Source: Bacteroidales bacterium (GTDB taxonomy: Bacteria > Bacteroidota > Bacteroidia > Bacteroidales > UBA932). Taken from it: 50,864 nt of DNA. The DNA is taken from assembly GCA_017482565.1 (NCBI GenBank), contig JAFUMO010000014.1, positions 1 through 50,864 of the forward strand, given 5' to 3'. Shown piece after piece: positions 7,609 through 16,377 of the stretch (position 1 is its first letter; each line of letters begins with the position of its first letter). The notes below the pieces were generated by a model, which was not told where the DNA came from, did not search any database, and was given only the letters and a program-made list of their open reading frames with translations. The position numbers and the translations under genes are program-made.

Positions 7609-9222
7609 ATGTCCTACAGAAAAACACTGCTTTTTGCCCTTATTGCCATTCTTGCAGCCGGCACTGCAACAGCACAGAACAAGCTCTCAAAGAAACAGCT
7701 CCTCAAAGAGAGGATACAGCTGCAGAGAACCATAGATTCACTCAGGGGAATCATAGAGGGTGGAGCATTGGAAATGTCAGACACAACCCAGTTGGATGAT
7801 GCCGGAACACTTGGCGGCTTCAACTATGTAGACAGCGAGCTGTTTGCAGATGTGGATCCCGGTTCCAATCCCGACAGCCTCCTCTCAATGTGGTATATCC
7901 AAAAGAGGCTTACCCTGGAAGGCACAGGGAGCAGCCTGGACAGCATAACCCTCACATCCAACATTCCGGATGATGTATATATTGAGAGGCTCAACAGGAT
8001 AAACTCATTCATTCCCCTTACATACAACAATATTGTAAAGAACCATATTATCTACTATACAGAGAAGATGCCGGTGAAGGCCGGGAATATCCTTGGCCTC
8101 AGTGCATACTATCTCCCTATATTTGAAGAGGTATTTGACTATTACGGCATGCCTAAGGAGCTAAAGGCGATGGCCATCATAGAATCTGCCCTCAATCCGG
8201 TGGCGGTATCAAGGGCAAGGGCCAAGGGTATGTGGCAGTTCATGTACAGGACAGCCCTCCAGTACAACCTCAAGATAAATTCGTATGTTGATGAGCGTCT
8301 GGATCCGGTTGCATCTGCACATGCGGCTGCAAAATACCTGAGGGATTCATACACAATCTTTGGTGACTGGCTCCTTGCAATCTCATCATACAACTGCGGT
8401 GTGGGCAACGTGAACAAGGCCATACGCCGTGCAGGCGGCAGCAGGGAATTCTGGAAGATCTATCCGTACCTTCCAAGGGAGACAAGGGGATATGTCCCAT
8501 CATTCATAGCAGCACTCTATATGCTCAACTACTATAAGGAGCATAACCTGCAGCCGGCGCAGTTCAACCTACCTGCACATGTAGATACCTTTATAGTGAA
8601 GAAGAACCTCCACTTTGAGCAGATCTCAGGTGTGATAGGAATACCTGTTGAGGAACTCAAGAACTATAACCCGCAGTATGTAGAGAACATTATTCCAGGG
8701 AATGAGGCAGGATATGTTCTCCGTCTCCCATACAACTATACAGTGCCGTTTGTGGAGAAGGAGCAGGAGATATATGCATACAAGGACAGCGTATATTTCA
8801 GCCCTGTAGCAAAGGCCGACATCAAACAGGGTACACAGGCTTCATCAGGAAGAGAGATTATCCACAGGGTTAAGAAAGGGGAGACTTTGGGACACATTGC
8901 CCTCAGGTATCATGTAAGCGTAAGGAACCTCCAGAGGTGGAACGGTCTTACCTCAAGATCTGTACTCAGGATAGGACAGAGAATAAAGATCTATGGAGGC
9001 TCAGCCCCTGCCTCATCATCAGGCTCCGGCAGTTCAAAATCTTCTGCAACAACCAGCAAAAGCGGTGGATATGAGTGGTACACCATAAAGAGCGGAGACA
9101 CACTTCTTGGCATAGCATATAAGTTCAAGGGAGTGAGTCTAAATGATATCCTCCAGCTCAACGGCCTTACCAAGAACTCAAAGATCTATCCGGGCAGGAA
9201 GATAAAGATCAGGAAATTGTAA
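7609..9222 (+). CDS. mltD: MltD-like lytic transglycosylase with LysM repeats
   Basis: A periplasmic enzyme that cleaves peptidoglycan between MurNAc and GlcNAc to leave 1,6-anhydroMurNAc. After a signal peptide (cut near TATAQ) and a coil-rich stretch, the SLT domain spans about residues 150-320. The catalytic glutamate is Glu192 in IIESALNP, followed by AKGMWQFM and SSYNCGVGNVNKA. One degenerate LysM-like segment (about 330-370) and two clear LysM repeats follow, HRVKKGETLGHIA near 425 and YTIKSGDTLLGIA near 490, separated by a Ser/Gly linker. E. coli MltD (452 residues) is shorter. It is 28 bases past the DUF5683 gene and 21 before the serine hydrolase, so co-transcription is likely. Confidence 0.92.
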   Translation: MSYRKTLLFALIAILAAGTATAQNKLSKKQLLKERIQLQRTIDSLRGIIEGGALEMSDTTQLDDAGTLGGFNYVDSELFADVDPGSNPDSLLSMWYIQKRLTLEGTGSSLDSITLTSNIPDDVYIERLNRINSFIPLTYNNIVKNHIIYYTEKMPVKAGNILGLSAYYLPIFEEVFDYYGMPKELKAMAIIESALNPVAVSRARAKGMWQFMYRTALQYNLKINSYVDERLDPVASAHAAAKYLRDSYTIFGDWLLAISSYNCGVGNVNKAIRRAGGSREFWKIYPYLPRETRGYVPSFIAALYMLNYYKEHNLQPAQFNLPAHVDTFIVKKNLHFEQISGVIGIPVEELKNYNPQYVENIIPGNEAGYVLRLPYNYTVPFVEKEQEIYAYKDSVYFSPVAKADIKQGTQASSGREIIHRVKKGETLGHIALRYHVSVRNLQRWNGLTSRSVLRIGQRIKIYGGSAPASSSGSGSSKSSATTSKSGGYEWYTIKSGDTLLGIAYKFKGVSLNDILQLNGLTKNSKIYPGRKIKIRKL

Positions 9223-9243
9223 AACATTATAATCCCGCAAATT

Positions 9244-10371
9244 ATGAAAAACAGATTTACCGGCGTGGTGGCCCTTTTTGCCATAGTAATGGTAGCAGCT
9301 TTTACAGTAAGCTGTGCTCCTGAGGAAGATCCGTACAAGGAGCAGATCCGGAAGATAATTGTAGAAGCCCAGATCCCTCTGATCCAGCTTGAGGGCAAAT
9401 TCAATGGGGAGAGGCTTTCATACCAGATTGAGAACCCCAATTTCTATGATTCTCTGAAGATTGCAGCCGGAGAGGCTGCAACCCCGCAGCCAGCAGTGTT
9501 TCAGGCTGCATCATTGAGCAAGGTGGTGTTCGCGTACATTGTAATGAAGATGTATGACCGCGGAGAGATAGATCTTGATGCCCCAATCTGCAACTATACG
9601 GATATAGACCGTTTTGAAGACAAGGAGTCCGCTTCAAGGCTTACTGCCCGTATGGTGCTCAACCACAGGACAGGACTTCCAAACTGGAGCAAGAGCCCTT
9701 CAAGCCAGGAGTGGCCAACCTCTCCAATCACGTTCAAGTTCCCTGTAGATTCATGCTATGGCTATTCCGGAGAGGGCTTTGCATATCTCCAGAGGGCTGT
9801 TGAGAAGATAAGGGGCAAGAAGATTGATGATATTGCAAAGGAGGAGGTCTTCCAGCCTCTTGGAATGGAATACACTTCATACGAATGGCAGCCTATGTAT
9901 GACACCCTTGCTGTTGACGGCTACAACAAGCAGAACGAAAACCGCGGAAAGGGAAGGCACCCAAGGGCAAATGTAGGCTACACCCTCCGTACATGTGCAG
10001 CCGACTATGCAAAATTTCTCCAGGCACTCCTGGACGGTACAGGATTGAGCCCTGAGGCAAAAGAGGTGTTCTTCACACCATGTGCGGAGAAGGCAGTAAG
10101 ATATGCTGCAAACCACAGGGAGTGTGACAACTCAATTGCATGGGCAATGGGTATAGGTACTGAGGACAACGCAGAGTTCGGGAAGGTTTTGTGGCATTGG
10201 GGTGACAACGGATCGTTCAAGGCCCTCTTCATTGTGATACCTTCTGCAGACGGTTATCTCACATACTTTACTAACAGCAATCACGGCCACGATATCATAA
10301 ATGACATAACTGCCCTCATTATTAAGAACAAGGAGCCGTTTGCCATTAATGACTGGATTAACATGGACTAA
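9244..10371 (+). CDS. Serine hydrolase lipoprotein (beta-lactamase class C / PBP4-like fold)
   Basis: A 375-residue lipoprotein: the signal peptide ends in the lipobox VSCA, so Cys22 should be lipidated. The catalytic SxxK is Ser90-Leu-Ser-Lys93, the YSG triad (YxN equivalent) is at about residue 176, and HWGDNGSF near 320 takes the place of the KTG motif. This is the class C beta-lactamase-related family, which also includes D-Ala-D-Ala-cleaving peptidases and esterases. Position next to a lytic transglycosylase favours a cell-wall role over antibiotic resistance, but the substrate is not determined. Confidence 0.85.
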   Translation: MKNRFTGVVALFAIVMVAAFTVSCAPEEDPYKEQIRKIIVEAQIPLIQLEGKFNGERLSYQIENPNFYDSLKIAAGEAATPQPAVFQAASLSKVVFAYIVMKMYDRGEIDLDAPICNYTDIDRFEDKESASRLTARMVLNHRTGLPNWSKSPSSQEWPTSPITFKFPVDSCYGYSGEGFAYLQRAVEKIRGKKIDDIAKEEVFQPLGMEYTSYEWQPMYDTLAVDGYNKQNENRGKGRHPRANVGYTLRTCAADYAKFLQALLDGTGLSPEAKEVFFTPCAEKAVRYAANHRECDNSIAWAMGIGTEDNAEFGKVLWHWGDNGSFKALFIVIPSADGYLTYFTNSNHGHDIINDITALIIKNKEPFAINDWINMD

Positions 10372-10395
10372 ATTTTTATAGTCCGGAATTAGTTT

Positions 10396-10403
10396 TAACT
10401 TTG
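10396..10403 (+). promoter_or_regulatory. -7 element of the YeiH-type transporter gene
   Basis: TAACTTTG matches TAnnTTTG, 34 bases upstream of the ATG. It indicates a separate promoter from the upstream cell-wall genes. Confidence 0.55.
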
Positions 10404-10437
10404 CCCGTTCATAACGGACAATTAAAAATGATGTAAT

Positions 10438-11742
10438 ATGAAAAAGTTCTGGCAGCAATTCCAGGTGGAGGACTGGGTAGTTGTAGTAGTTTCAATTCCT
10501 CTCCTTATCATTGCAGGTCTTGCATATTATCTGCCCGAGATTTCAATCCCGTCAGACCTCAGGTCTTGGGGTGCATGGGCAGATATGTGTACACTCTTTG
10601 TGATAGCCCTCCTTGCTCTTTTTGTGGGCAACATGCTCCTCGGCCGTCCTGTAAAAAGGCTTTTGGGCGGATTCATCTTTGTATTTGTAATTGCGGCGCT
10701 TGCGCTGTGGATTGCAAAGATACCTTTCATCAAGTATTATGGTTTTGAGGCAGTATTCTTCTCTGTAATCTTCGGCCTTATCATAAGGAACTGCTTCCAT
10801 ATTCCCGAATGGCTCAAGCCTGCAATCCAGGGAGAGTACTTCATAAAGATAGGTGTTGTGTGCCTGGGTGCCACAATCCTGTTCAGGGATGTGATGAAAT
10901 CCGGTTCAATGGGTCTTGTACAGGCTATTCTTGTAGTTTCAATCGTATGGTTCTTTGCCTATTTTGTAGCGCGTAAGTTCAAGGTTGAGCGTTCAGCTGC
11001 CATGACAATGTCCAGCGGCCTTTCAATCTGCGGTGTATCTGCATGTATTACTGCAGCGCGCGTTGCCGGTACAGATGACAAGAAGCTTTCATATATTGTT
11101 TCTGTAGTGCTCATTGTTGTGGTGCCTATGATATACCTGATGCCTTGGCTGGCGGAACAGATTGTTCCGCTCCTTACCTCAGACCCTGTAATACAGCAGG
11201 AGATTGCCGGTGCATGGATTGGAGGAACAATTGATACAACCAGCGGTGTGGCAGCCTCATCAGAGATGGCATTCGCACAGGTGGGAGACCTTGCAAACAA
11301 GACAGCTGTAATAGTAAAGGCAACACAGAATGTGCTCATAGGTTTTGTGGCATTCTTCATTGCCCTCTACCTCTCAACAAAGGGTGAGGACGGCAAGTCC
11401 CAGAAACCTTCTTTGGGCATAGTTTGGGAGAAGTTCCCTAAATTCATCATTGGCTTTGTGGCTGCATCACTTGTATTCAGCCTCTGCCAGAGCGGTGAGA
11501 TTTTCCCTGATTTTGCAAAGTCGAAGCTTGTAGAGACATCACTTGCAAAGACATTCTCACAGCTTTTCTTCTCCCTTGCATTCGTATGTATAGGTTTGGA
11601 TACACGCCTTAAGGATATAGTTTCAAAGGAGAACAGGAACACCCTGTATGCATTCCTTGTGGCACAGAGCTTCAATATTATTGTAACAGGAGTATTGGCA
11701 TATATCCTGTTTGGTATAGTGAAACCTTCATTCGGCCTGTAG
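10438..11742 (+). CDS. YeiH family putative sulfate exporter
   Basis: A 434-residue inner-membrane protein with about ten to eleven hydrophobic segments, belonging to the YeiH/UPF0324 family annotated as putative sulfate exporter (Pfam Cons_hypoth698). The conserved pieces are SSGLSICGVSACITAARV (about 190-210) and WIGGTIDTTSGVAAS (about 260), the likely substrate-site loops. The family assignment is firm; the transported ion is not. A strong terminator follows immediately and a promoter precedes it, so this looks like a single-gene unit. Confidence 0.85.
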   Translation: MKKFWQQFQVEDWVVVVVSIPLLIIAGLAYYLPEISIPSDLRSWGAWADMCTLFVIALLALFVGNMLLGRPVKRLLGGFIFVFVIAALALWIAKIPFIKYYGFEAVFFSVIFGLIIRNCFHIPEWLKPAIQGEYFIKIGVVCLGATILFRDVMKSGSMGLVQAILVVSIVWFFAYFVARKFKVERSAAMTMSSGLSICGVSACITAARVAGTDDKKLSYIVSVVLIVVVPMIYLMPWLAEQIVPLLTSDPVIQQEIAGAWIGGTIDTTSGVAASSEMAFAQVGDLANKTAVIVKATQNVLIGFVAFFIALYLSTKGEDGKSQKPSLGIVWEKFPKFIIGFVAASLVFSLCQSGEIFPDFAKSKLVETSLAKTFSQLFFSLAFVCIGLDTRLKDIVSKENRNTLYAFLVAQSFNIIVTGVLAYILFGIVKPSFGL

Positions 11743-11772
11743 CCGGCAAAGGTACAGACCATTAAGCTATAG

Positions 11773-11809
11773 GCGGAGGCGCATTTCTGCGGCCTCCGCT
11801 TGTTTTTTT
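11773..11809 (+). terminator. Terminator after the YeiH-type gene
   Basis: An 8-bp perfect stem GCGGAGGC/GCCTCCGC (11773-11780 with 11792-11799) is followed by TTGTTTTTTT. The TTG inside the T-rich tail doubles as the -33 element of the next promoter. Confidence 0.85.
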
Positions 11810-11829
11810 GTGCAGAAGTGCTACCTTTG
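11800..11829 (+). promoter_or_regulatory. Promoter of the btuB-btuG-btuF operon
   Basis: TTG (11800-11802), 19 bases, then TACCTTTG (11822-11829): a full Bacteroidota promoter. Transcription should begin near 11835, just at the 5' strand of the riboswitch P1 stem. Confidence 0.75.
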
Positions 11830-11835
11830 CACTTG

Positions 11836-12040
11836 AGTTGGGGTGTAACTGCCCTTGTCAGGGGCAGTTGATAATAGGGAATCCTGTGAGATTCAGGAAC
11901 TATACCCGTAGCTGTAAATTCCATAAGTTCCAACGGTTTTCTTGGCCACTGTCCATGATGATGGGAAGGCACCGCTGGAGGAACAAGTCAGAAGACCTGC
12001 CGCAATTCATGTAACTTGAAGATCTCGGGTAAAGATTTTC
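11836..12040 (+). ncRNA. Cobalamin riboswitch
   Basis: The conserved adenosylcobalamin-aptamer blocks are all present in order: AGGGAATCCTGTGAGATTCAGG shortened at 11876-11895, CCCGTAGCTGTAA at 11905-11917, GCCACTG at 11945-11951, GATGGGAAGGC at 11960-11970 and GTCAGAAGACCTGCC at 11987-12001. P1 can be drawn from 11831-11840 with 12003-12012. A downstream hairpin, GAAGATCT (12018-12025) with AGATTTTC (12033-12040), has loop CGGGTAA. Its CGGGTA complements TACCCG at 11903-11908 in L5, the expected kissing-loop pair. The hairpin ends 15 bases before the btuB ATG, so B12 binding probably blocks ribosome access. The 11743-12055 gap holds only the terminator, promoter and this element. Confidence 0.95.
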
Positions 12041-12055
12041 GTAGAACCTTAATTA

Positions 12056-14125
12056 ATGCTGTTTGAATATATCAATGATGTGCGCCGCAGCGTGTCGTAT
12101 GCCTTAAGGCAATCTGCCGTATCACACACCCGTATGGTGGCGTGGAGGCTCTGCTGTCTCCTCCTTTTGCTGGGGGCATCTGAGGCATATTCCCAGAATG
12201 TGGTGGTGGAGAAGAGCGATACCCTGAGCACAACTGTGGTTACGGCTTCGGCCAAGCCCTCGGCAACGCTCCAGAGTGCGCCGCTGCAAGTGATGGCCAA
12301 AAGCGATTTTGAGAAGCTTGGCATCAAGGAACTGCATGAGGCCGTAAAGACCTTCTCCGGTGTCCAGATAAAGGATTATGGCGGAATAGGGGGTGTAAAG
12401 ACCGTCTCCGTAAGGAGTATGGGTAGCCAGCATACTGCAATCAGCTACGATGGGGTAACCATTTCCAACGCCCAGAGCGGCCAGGTGGATATAGGGCGCT
12501 TCAATCTGGACAATGTAGATTATGTAACCCTCTCAATAGGGCAGTCAGACGAGATTTTCCAGACAGCGAGGATGTTTGCCAGCGCAGGTGTCCTCAATAT
12601 CAGGACAGCAAAGCCAACCTTCGGAGAGAAGAACGTGAATGCGGGGGCTTCAATGAGGTTTGCCTCCTTCGGCACTTATAATCCTGGGCTGTATGTGCAG
12701 CAGAAACTGTCGGGAAGATGGATATATGCCGTGAATGCAGACTGGCTGGTCTCTGACGGGGAGTATCCGTTCACTCTCAGGAACGGGAGCCTGGTTACAG
12801 AGGAGAAGAGGTTCAATTCTGATGTAAATACCTTCAGGGCAGAGGCAAATGTGTATGGAGACCTTGGAAGGGGGGGCGAAATCTCTTTCAAGGGAAATTA
12901 TCTGGGTTCCGAGAGGGGGCTGCCCGGTTCGGTTGTGCTCTATAATACGGATGCAAGGGAGAGGCTGTGGGATGAGACCTGGTTTGTACAGGCACGTTAC
13001 AGCAAGGCTTTCAGCCAGAAGTGGGAGCTTCAGGGACAGCTCAAGTACAATTATGCATGGAACAAATACAGGGATGAGAAGGAGTATTATCCGGGTGGAG
13101 TACAGACAGACCGCTACACCCAGGAGGAGTACTACGGCTCCGTATCTGCCAGATATACCCCTGTAGAGGGCTTTTCAGCCGTCCTCTCTCAGGATGTCTT
13201 CAAGAATACCCTTGAGGCCTCGTACAATAATTTTGTGTATCCCGAAAGATTTACCTCACTTACAGCCCTGGCGGCAAAATATACCAACGGGCGCCTTACT
13301 GCAACGGCAAGCCTCCTTTCAACATTCATAACAGAGGAACTCAGGGTGGGGGAGGCAGCAGATGACAGGTTCAGGCTCTCTCCGGCCGTGAGTGTATCCT
13401 ACAAGCTGTTTGAGGAGAAGAATATAAGGGTAAGGGCATCTTATCAGGACATGTTCCGTACCCCAACCTTCAATGACCTTTACTACAACAGGATAGGCAA
13501 CAAGATGCTGGATCCGGAGATTGCAAGGCAGTTCAATGTGGGGGTAACATGGAGGCAGGGATTCAGCGGTGTGCTGGATGAAGTTTCCCTACAGGCAGAC
13601 GGCTATTTCAACAAGGTGGAGGACAAGATTGTGGCACTTCCTACCCTCTTTGTGTGGAAGATGATGAACTTGGGGAAAGTGGAGATTCTGGGAGCCGATG
13701 TGAACCTGGGTGCCGCATTCTCATTTGGAGCCGCAACAAGGCTCAATATCCAGGGAAACTGGTCTTACCAGCATGCGGTGGATGTCACCTCAGTAAAGGA
13801 CAAGAACTACAAGGACCAGATACCTTACACCCCAAGGCATTCTGGAAGCCTCTCCATGTCACTTATGAACAGATGGGTGAATGTGGGCTGGATGGCGTCT
13901 GCAGTGGGTGAGAGGTATGCACTGCCGCAGAATACGGAACAGAACAGGATAGACAGCTATGTAGACCATTCAATCTCCCTGAGCCGCAGCTTTGGGATGA
14001 AGTGGGGCAGCCTAATCCTGCAGTTGGAGTGCCAGAACCTTGCAGATGTGCAGTATGATGTTATACAGTACTACCCTATGCCGGGGCGGTCCTTCAGGTT
14101 TACAGTAAAGTTTGATTATAAATGA
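12056..14125 (+). CDS. btuB: TonB-dependent cobalamin receptor BtuB
   Basis: A 689-residue outer-membrane receptor that imports corrinoids with energy from TonB-ExbBD. A hydrophobic signal segment (WRLCCLLLLLGASEAYS) is followed by a TonB-box-like DTLSTTVVTA at about residue 53, a plug domain to about 180, and a 22-strand-type barrel ending in an aromatic-alternating C-terminus. The listed ATG leaves 26 residues before the hydrophobic core; an internal ATG at 12134 would give a more typical signal peptide. I keep 12056 because the riboswitch hairpin ends 15 bases before it, where regulation of initiation would be expected. The BtuB rather than generic receptor call rests on the riboswitch and the btuG, btuF neighbours. 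Confidence 0.92.
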   Translation: MLFEYINDVRRSVSYALRQSAVSHTRMVAWRLCCLLLLLGASEAYSQNVVVEKSDTLSTTVVTASAKPSATLQSAPLQVMAKSDFEKLGIKELHEAVKTFSGVQIKDYGGIGGVKTVSVRSMGSQHTAISYDGVTISNAQSGQVDIGRFNLDNVDYVTLSIGQSDEIFQTARMFASAGVLNIRTAKPTFGEKNVNAGASMRFASFGTYNPGLYVQQKLSGRWIYAVNADWLVSDGEYPFTLRNGSLVTEEKRFNSDVNTFRAEANVYGDLGRGGEISFKGNYLGSERGLPGSVVLYNTDARERLWDETWFVQARYSKAFSQKWELQGQLKYNYAWNKYRDEKEYYPGGVQTDRYTQEEYYGSVSARYTPVEGFSAVLSQDVFKNTLEASYNNFVYPERFTSLTALAAKYTNGRLTATASLLSTFITEELRVGEAADDRFRLSPAVSVSYKLFEEKNIRVRASYQDMFRTPTFNDLYYNRIGNKMLDPEIARQFNVGVTWRQGFSGVLDEVSLQADGYFNKVEDKIVALPTLFVWKMMNLGKVEILGADVNLGAAFSFGAATRLNIQGNWSYQHAVDVTSVKDKNYKDQIPYTPRHSGSLSMSLMNRWVNVGWMASAVGERYALPQNTEQNRIDSYVDHSISLSRSFGMKWGSLILQLECQNLADVQYDVIQYYPMPGRSFRFTVKFDYK

Positions 14126-14145
14126 TCCATTAAAATACAGAAGAA

Positions 14146-15228
14146 ATGAAGAAGTTCAGAAATTTCCTGATTATTGCGGCATTGGCGTTTGCTGCAGCAG
14201 CATGTTCAGATGATGATCCGGTAATTGGTCCTGCTCCGGATGAGCCGCAGGAGGTATCAACAGTAGGGCTCTATGTGCTCAACAGCGGAAAGATGGGCAA
14301 CAACAATGCCCAGCTGGCATATTATGACATGGGTACAAAGCAGCTCTCTGCCAATGTGTTTGAAGTTGCTAACGGAAAGCAGCTGGGAGATACGGGCAAT
14401 GACATGCTCATTCACGGCAAGAAAATCTATATTGCAGTTACTAACTCCGCAATTGTATTTGTCACAGACCTTAATGGTAACATCCTTAAGGAGATAACAG
14501 TGGCAGGCGAGAGTGCAAACCTCTCTCCGAGGCGTCTGGCCAAGGTAGACGGAAAGGTTTATGTATCATACATGGAGGGATACGTTGGTGCAATTGACAC
14601 CACCAGCCTTGCAGTACAGACAGTGAAGGTGGGTCCTATGCCTGAGGGAATGGCCTATACAAACAAGAAGGTGTATGTTGCCAATTCAGACGGATACAAC
14701 TGGCCATACGGAACAACAGTTTCTGTAATTGACCCGGCTACATTTACAGTTACAAAGACATTGGAAGTTTCAAACAATCCGCAGACTTTCCACGTTGCTT
14801 CAAACAATACAATGTACCTCATAACTTGGGGCGATTATGGAGAAGTCCCTGCCAAGCTCCAGAAAATAAATACAAGCTCGGATGCTGTCACAACAATTGA
14901 GGATGTTGTACCAACCAATATGGCGGTAGGAAAGGGTGGTGTGGCCTATATCCTCAGCTCCGTTTATGACGAGAACTGGAACCAGACAATCACATATTAT
15001 ACATTTGACACCACCAAGGATAAGCTGATAGGGGAATTCGTTTCAGTTTCAGATGTCCCTAACGGCTACTGCATTTATGCAGATGAGGTTTCAGGAGATG
15101 TATATATAGGCTCTTCAGACTATATCAGCAACGGAGATGTATATGTTGTATCAAGCGACGGAACCATAAAGGCAAGCTTTGATACAGGAGCCATGAACCC
15201 TATTGCCATAGCACCATTAAGAAAATAG
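14146..15228 (+). CDS. btuG: BtuG-like surface cobalamin-binding lipoprotein (YncE/DUF5074 beta-propeller)
   Basis: A 360-residue lipoprotein (signal MKKFRNFLIIAALAFAAAAC, Cys20, then acidic SDDD, typical of surface export in Bacteroidota) whose body is made of repeated beta-propeller blades, for example KKVYVANSDG, NNTMYLITWG and GDVYIGSSDY. In Bacteroides the gene in this position encodes BtuG, a seven-bladed propeller that sits on BtuB and captures B12 very tightly. The match here is fold class plus operon position, 20 bases after btuB and six before btuF; I could not test residue-level identity. Confidence 0.85.
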   Translation: MKKFRNFLIIAALAFAAAACSDDDPVIGPAPDEPQEVSTVGLYVLNSGKMGNNNAQLAYYDMGTKQLSANVFEVANGKQLGDTGNDMLIHGKKIYIAVTNSAIVFVTDLNGNILKEITVAGESANLSPRRLAKVDGKVYVSYMEGYVGAIDTTSLAVQTVKVGPMPEGMAYTNKKVYVANSDGYNWPYGTTVSVIDPATFTVTKTLEVSNNPQTFHVASNNTMYLITWGDYGEVPAKLQKINTSSDAVTTIEDVVPTNMAVGKGGVAYILSSVYDENWNQTITYYTFDTTKDKLIGEFVSVSDVPNGYCIYADEVSGDVYIGSSDYISNGDVYVVSSDGTIKASFDTGAMNPIAIAPLRK

Positions 15229-15234
15229 CATATC

Positions 15235-16377
15235 TTGAAGAAAATAAGCGTAAATACAATAGTTGTCCTCTGCATCCTGCTCCTGTGTGCCTGTTCATCA
15301 GGCAGCAGGACAAAAGCGGGGGCGGAAGGGGGAAAGGTGGAGGAGAACCTCTATGCCAAGGGGTTTGGGATAACCCGTTTCAAGGATTATTCAACAGTGT
15401 CAATTGCGGACCCTTGGGATACCGCCAAAGTCCTCCAGAAATATATCCTTGTGGAGAAAAGTGCACCCCTACCCCGTAACCTTCCGCAAGGGACAATTAT
15501 CCGTGTCCCTATAGAAAATGCCATAATGTATACCGTGGTGCATACATCAGTGCTGGAGCAGCTTGGTGCCCTTGATGCAGTGGCTGGGATATGTGAAACG
15601 CAGTATCTTAATTCTCCCGGGGCAAAGGAGGCGGTAAGGAGCGGCAGGATTGCTGATTGCGGGCTTGCAACGGCTCCAAACGTGGAGAAAATAATGGATA
15701 TCGGGGGTGAAATAATAATAGCATCACCATTTGAGCATGGAGGATATGGCCAGGTGGAGAAGCTTGGAGTACCCATTTTTGAATCTGCGGATTATATGGA
15801 GACACATCCTCTGGGCAGGGCAGAGTGGATGAAGGTGTATGGAATGCTTCTTGGGAAAGAGGCTGAGGCAGATTCAATGTTCCAGGGGACTGTTGCAAGA
15901 TATAATGCAATCAAGGAACTCGCTTCAAAGGCTAAAAAGCGTCCGAGGCTTATGGTGGAGCGCAAGTATGGCTCCTCATGGTTCATACCCGGCGGGGCAA
16001 GCTATATGGCAACCATGTACGGGGATGCCGGGGCAGACTATATCTTCAGTGACCTCAATGAGACAGGCAGTGTCCCTTACCCTTTTGAAAGGGTGTATGA
16101 AAGGGGGCTTGACGCAGATATATGGCTGCTCAAATACAGCATGGACCGGGACATGACATACAATGACCTTTTGCAGGAGTACAAGCCTTACGGAGATTTT
16201 GCACCGTTCAGAAACAGGAATATCTATGCATGTAATACAACGCAAAGTTCATATTACGAGACAATATCAATCCATCCGGATTATATTCTGGCGGATTTCC
16301 TGCACATATTCCATCCTCAGCTGCTGCCGGAGCATGAACTGATATGCTATAAACCTATGGAAGAGGCAGCCCGTTGA
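15235..16377 (+). CDS. btuF: Cobalamin ABC transporter substrate-binding lipoprotein BtuF
   Basis: A 380-residue periplasmic binding lipoprotein of the BtuF/FecB/FhuD helical-backbone type. The start is a TTG six bases after the btuG stop, giving the lipoprotein signal KKISVNTIVVLCILLLCAC. Segments typical of the fold are VHTSVLEQLGALDAVAGI, the mid-protein IIIASPFEHGGYGQVEKLGVP and a C-terminal DYILADFLHIFHP. Operon context sets the substrate as corrinoid; on its own the family also covers haem and siderophores. Its last 23 bases overlap the 3' end of btuD on the other strand. Confidence 0.88.
   Translation: MKKISVNTIVVLCILLLCACSSGSRTKAGAEGGKVEENLYAKGFGITRFKDYSTVSIADPWDTAKVLQKYILVEKSAPLPRNLPQGTIIRVPIENAIMYTVVHTSVLEQLGALDAVAGICETQYLNSPGAKEAVRSGRIADCGLATAPNVEKIMDIGGEIIIASPFEHGGYGQVEKLGVPIFESADYMETHPLGRAEWMKVYGMLLGKEAEADSMFQGTVARYNAIKELASKAKKRPRLMVERKYGSSWFIPGGASYMATMYGDAGADYIFSDLNETGSVPYPFERVYERGLDADIWLLKYSMDRDMTYNDLLQEYKPYGDFAPFRNRNIYACNTTQSSYYETISIHPDYILADFLHIFHPQLLPEHELICYKPMEEAAR

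Noticed and set aside
9244-10371. Antibiotic-resistance beta-lactamase
   Set aside because: SxxK is present but the KTG box is replaced by an HWGDNG-type segment, and the neighbours are cell-wall genes; a hydrolase or peptidase is more likely.
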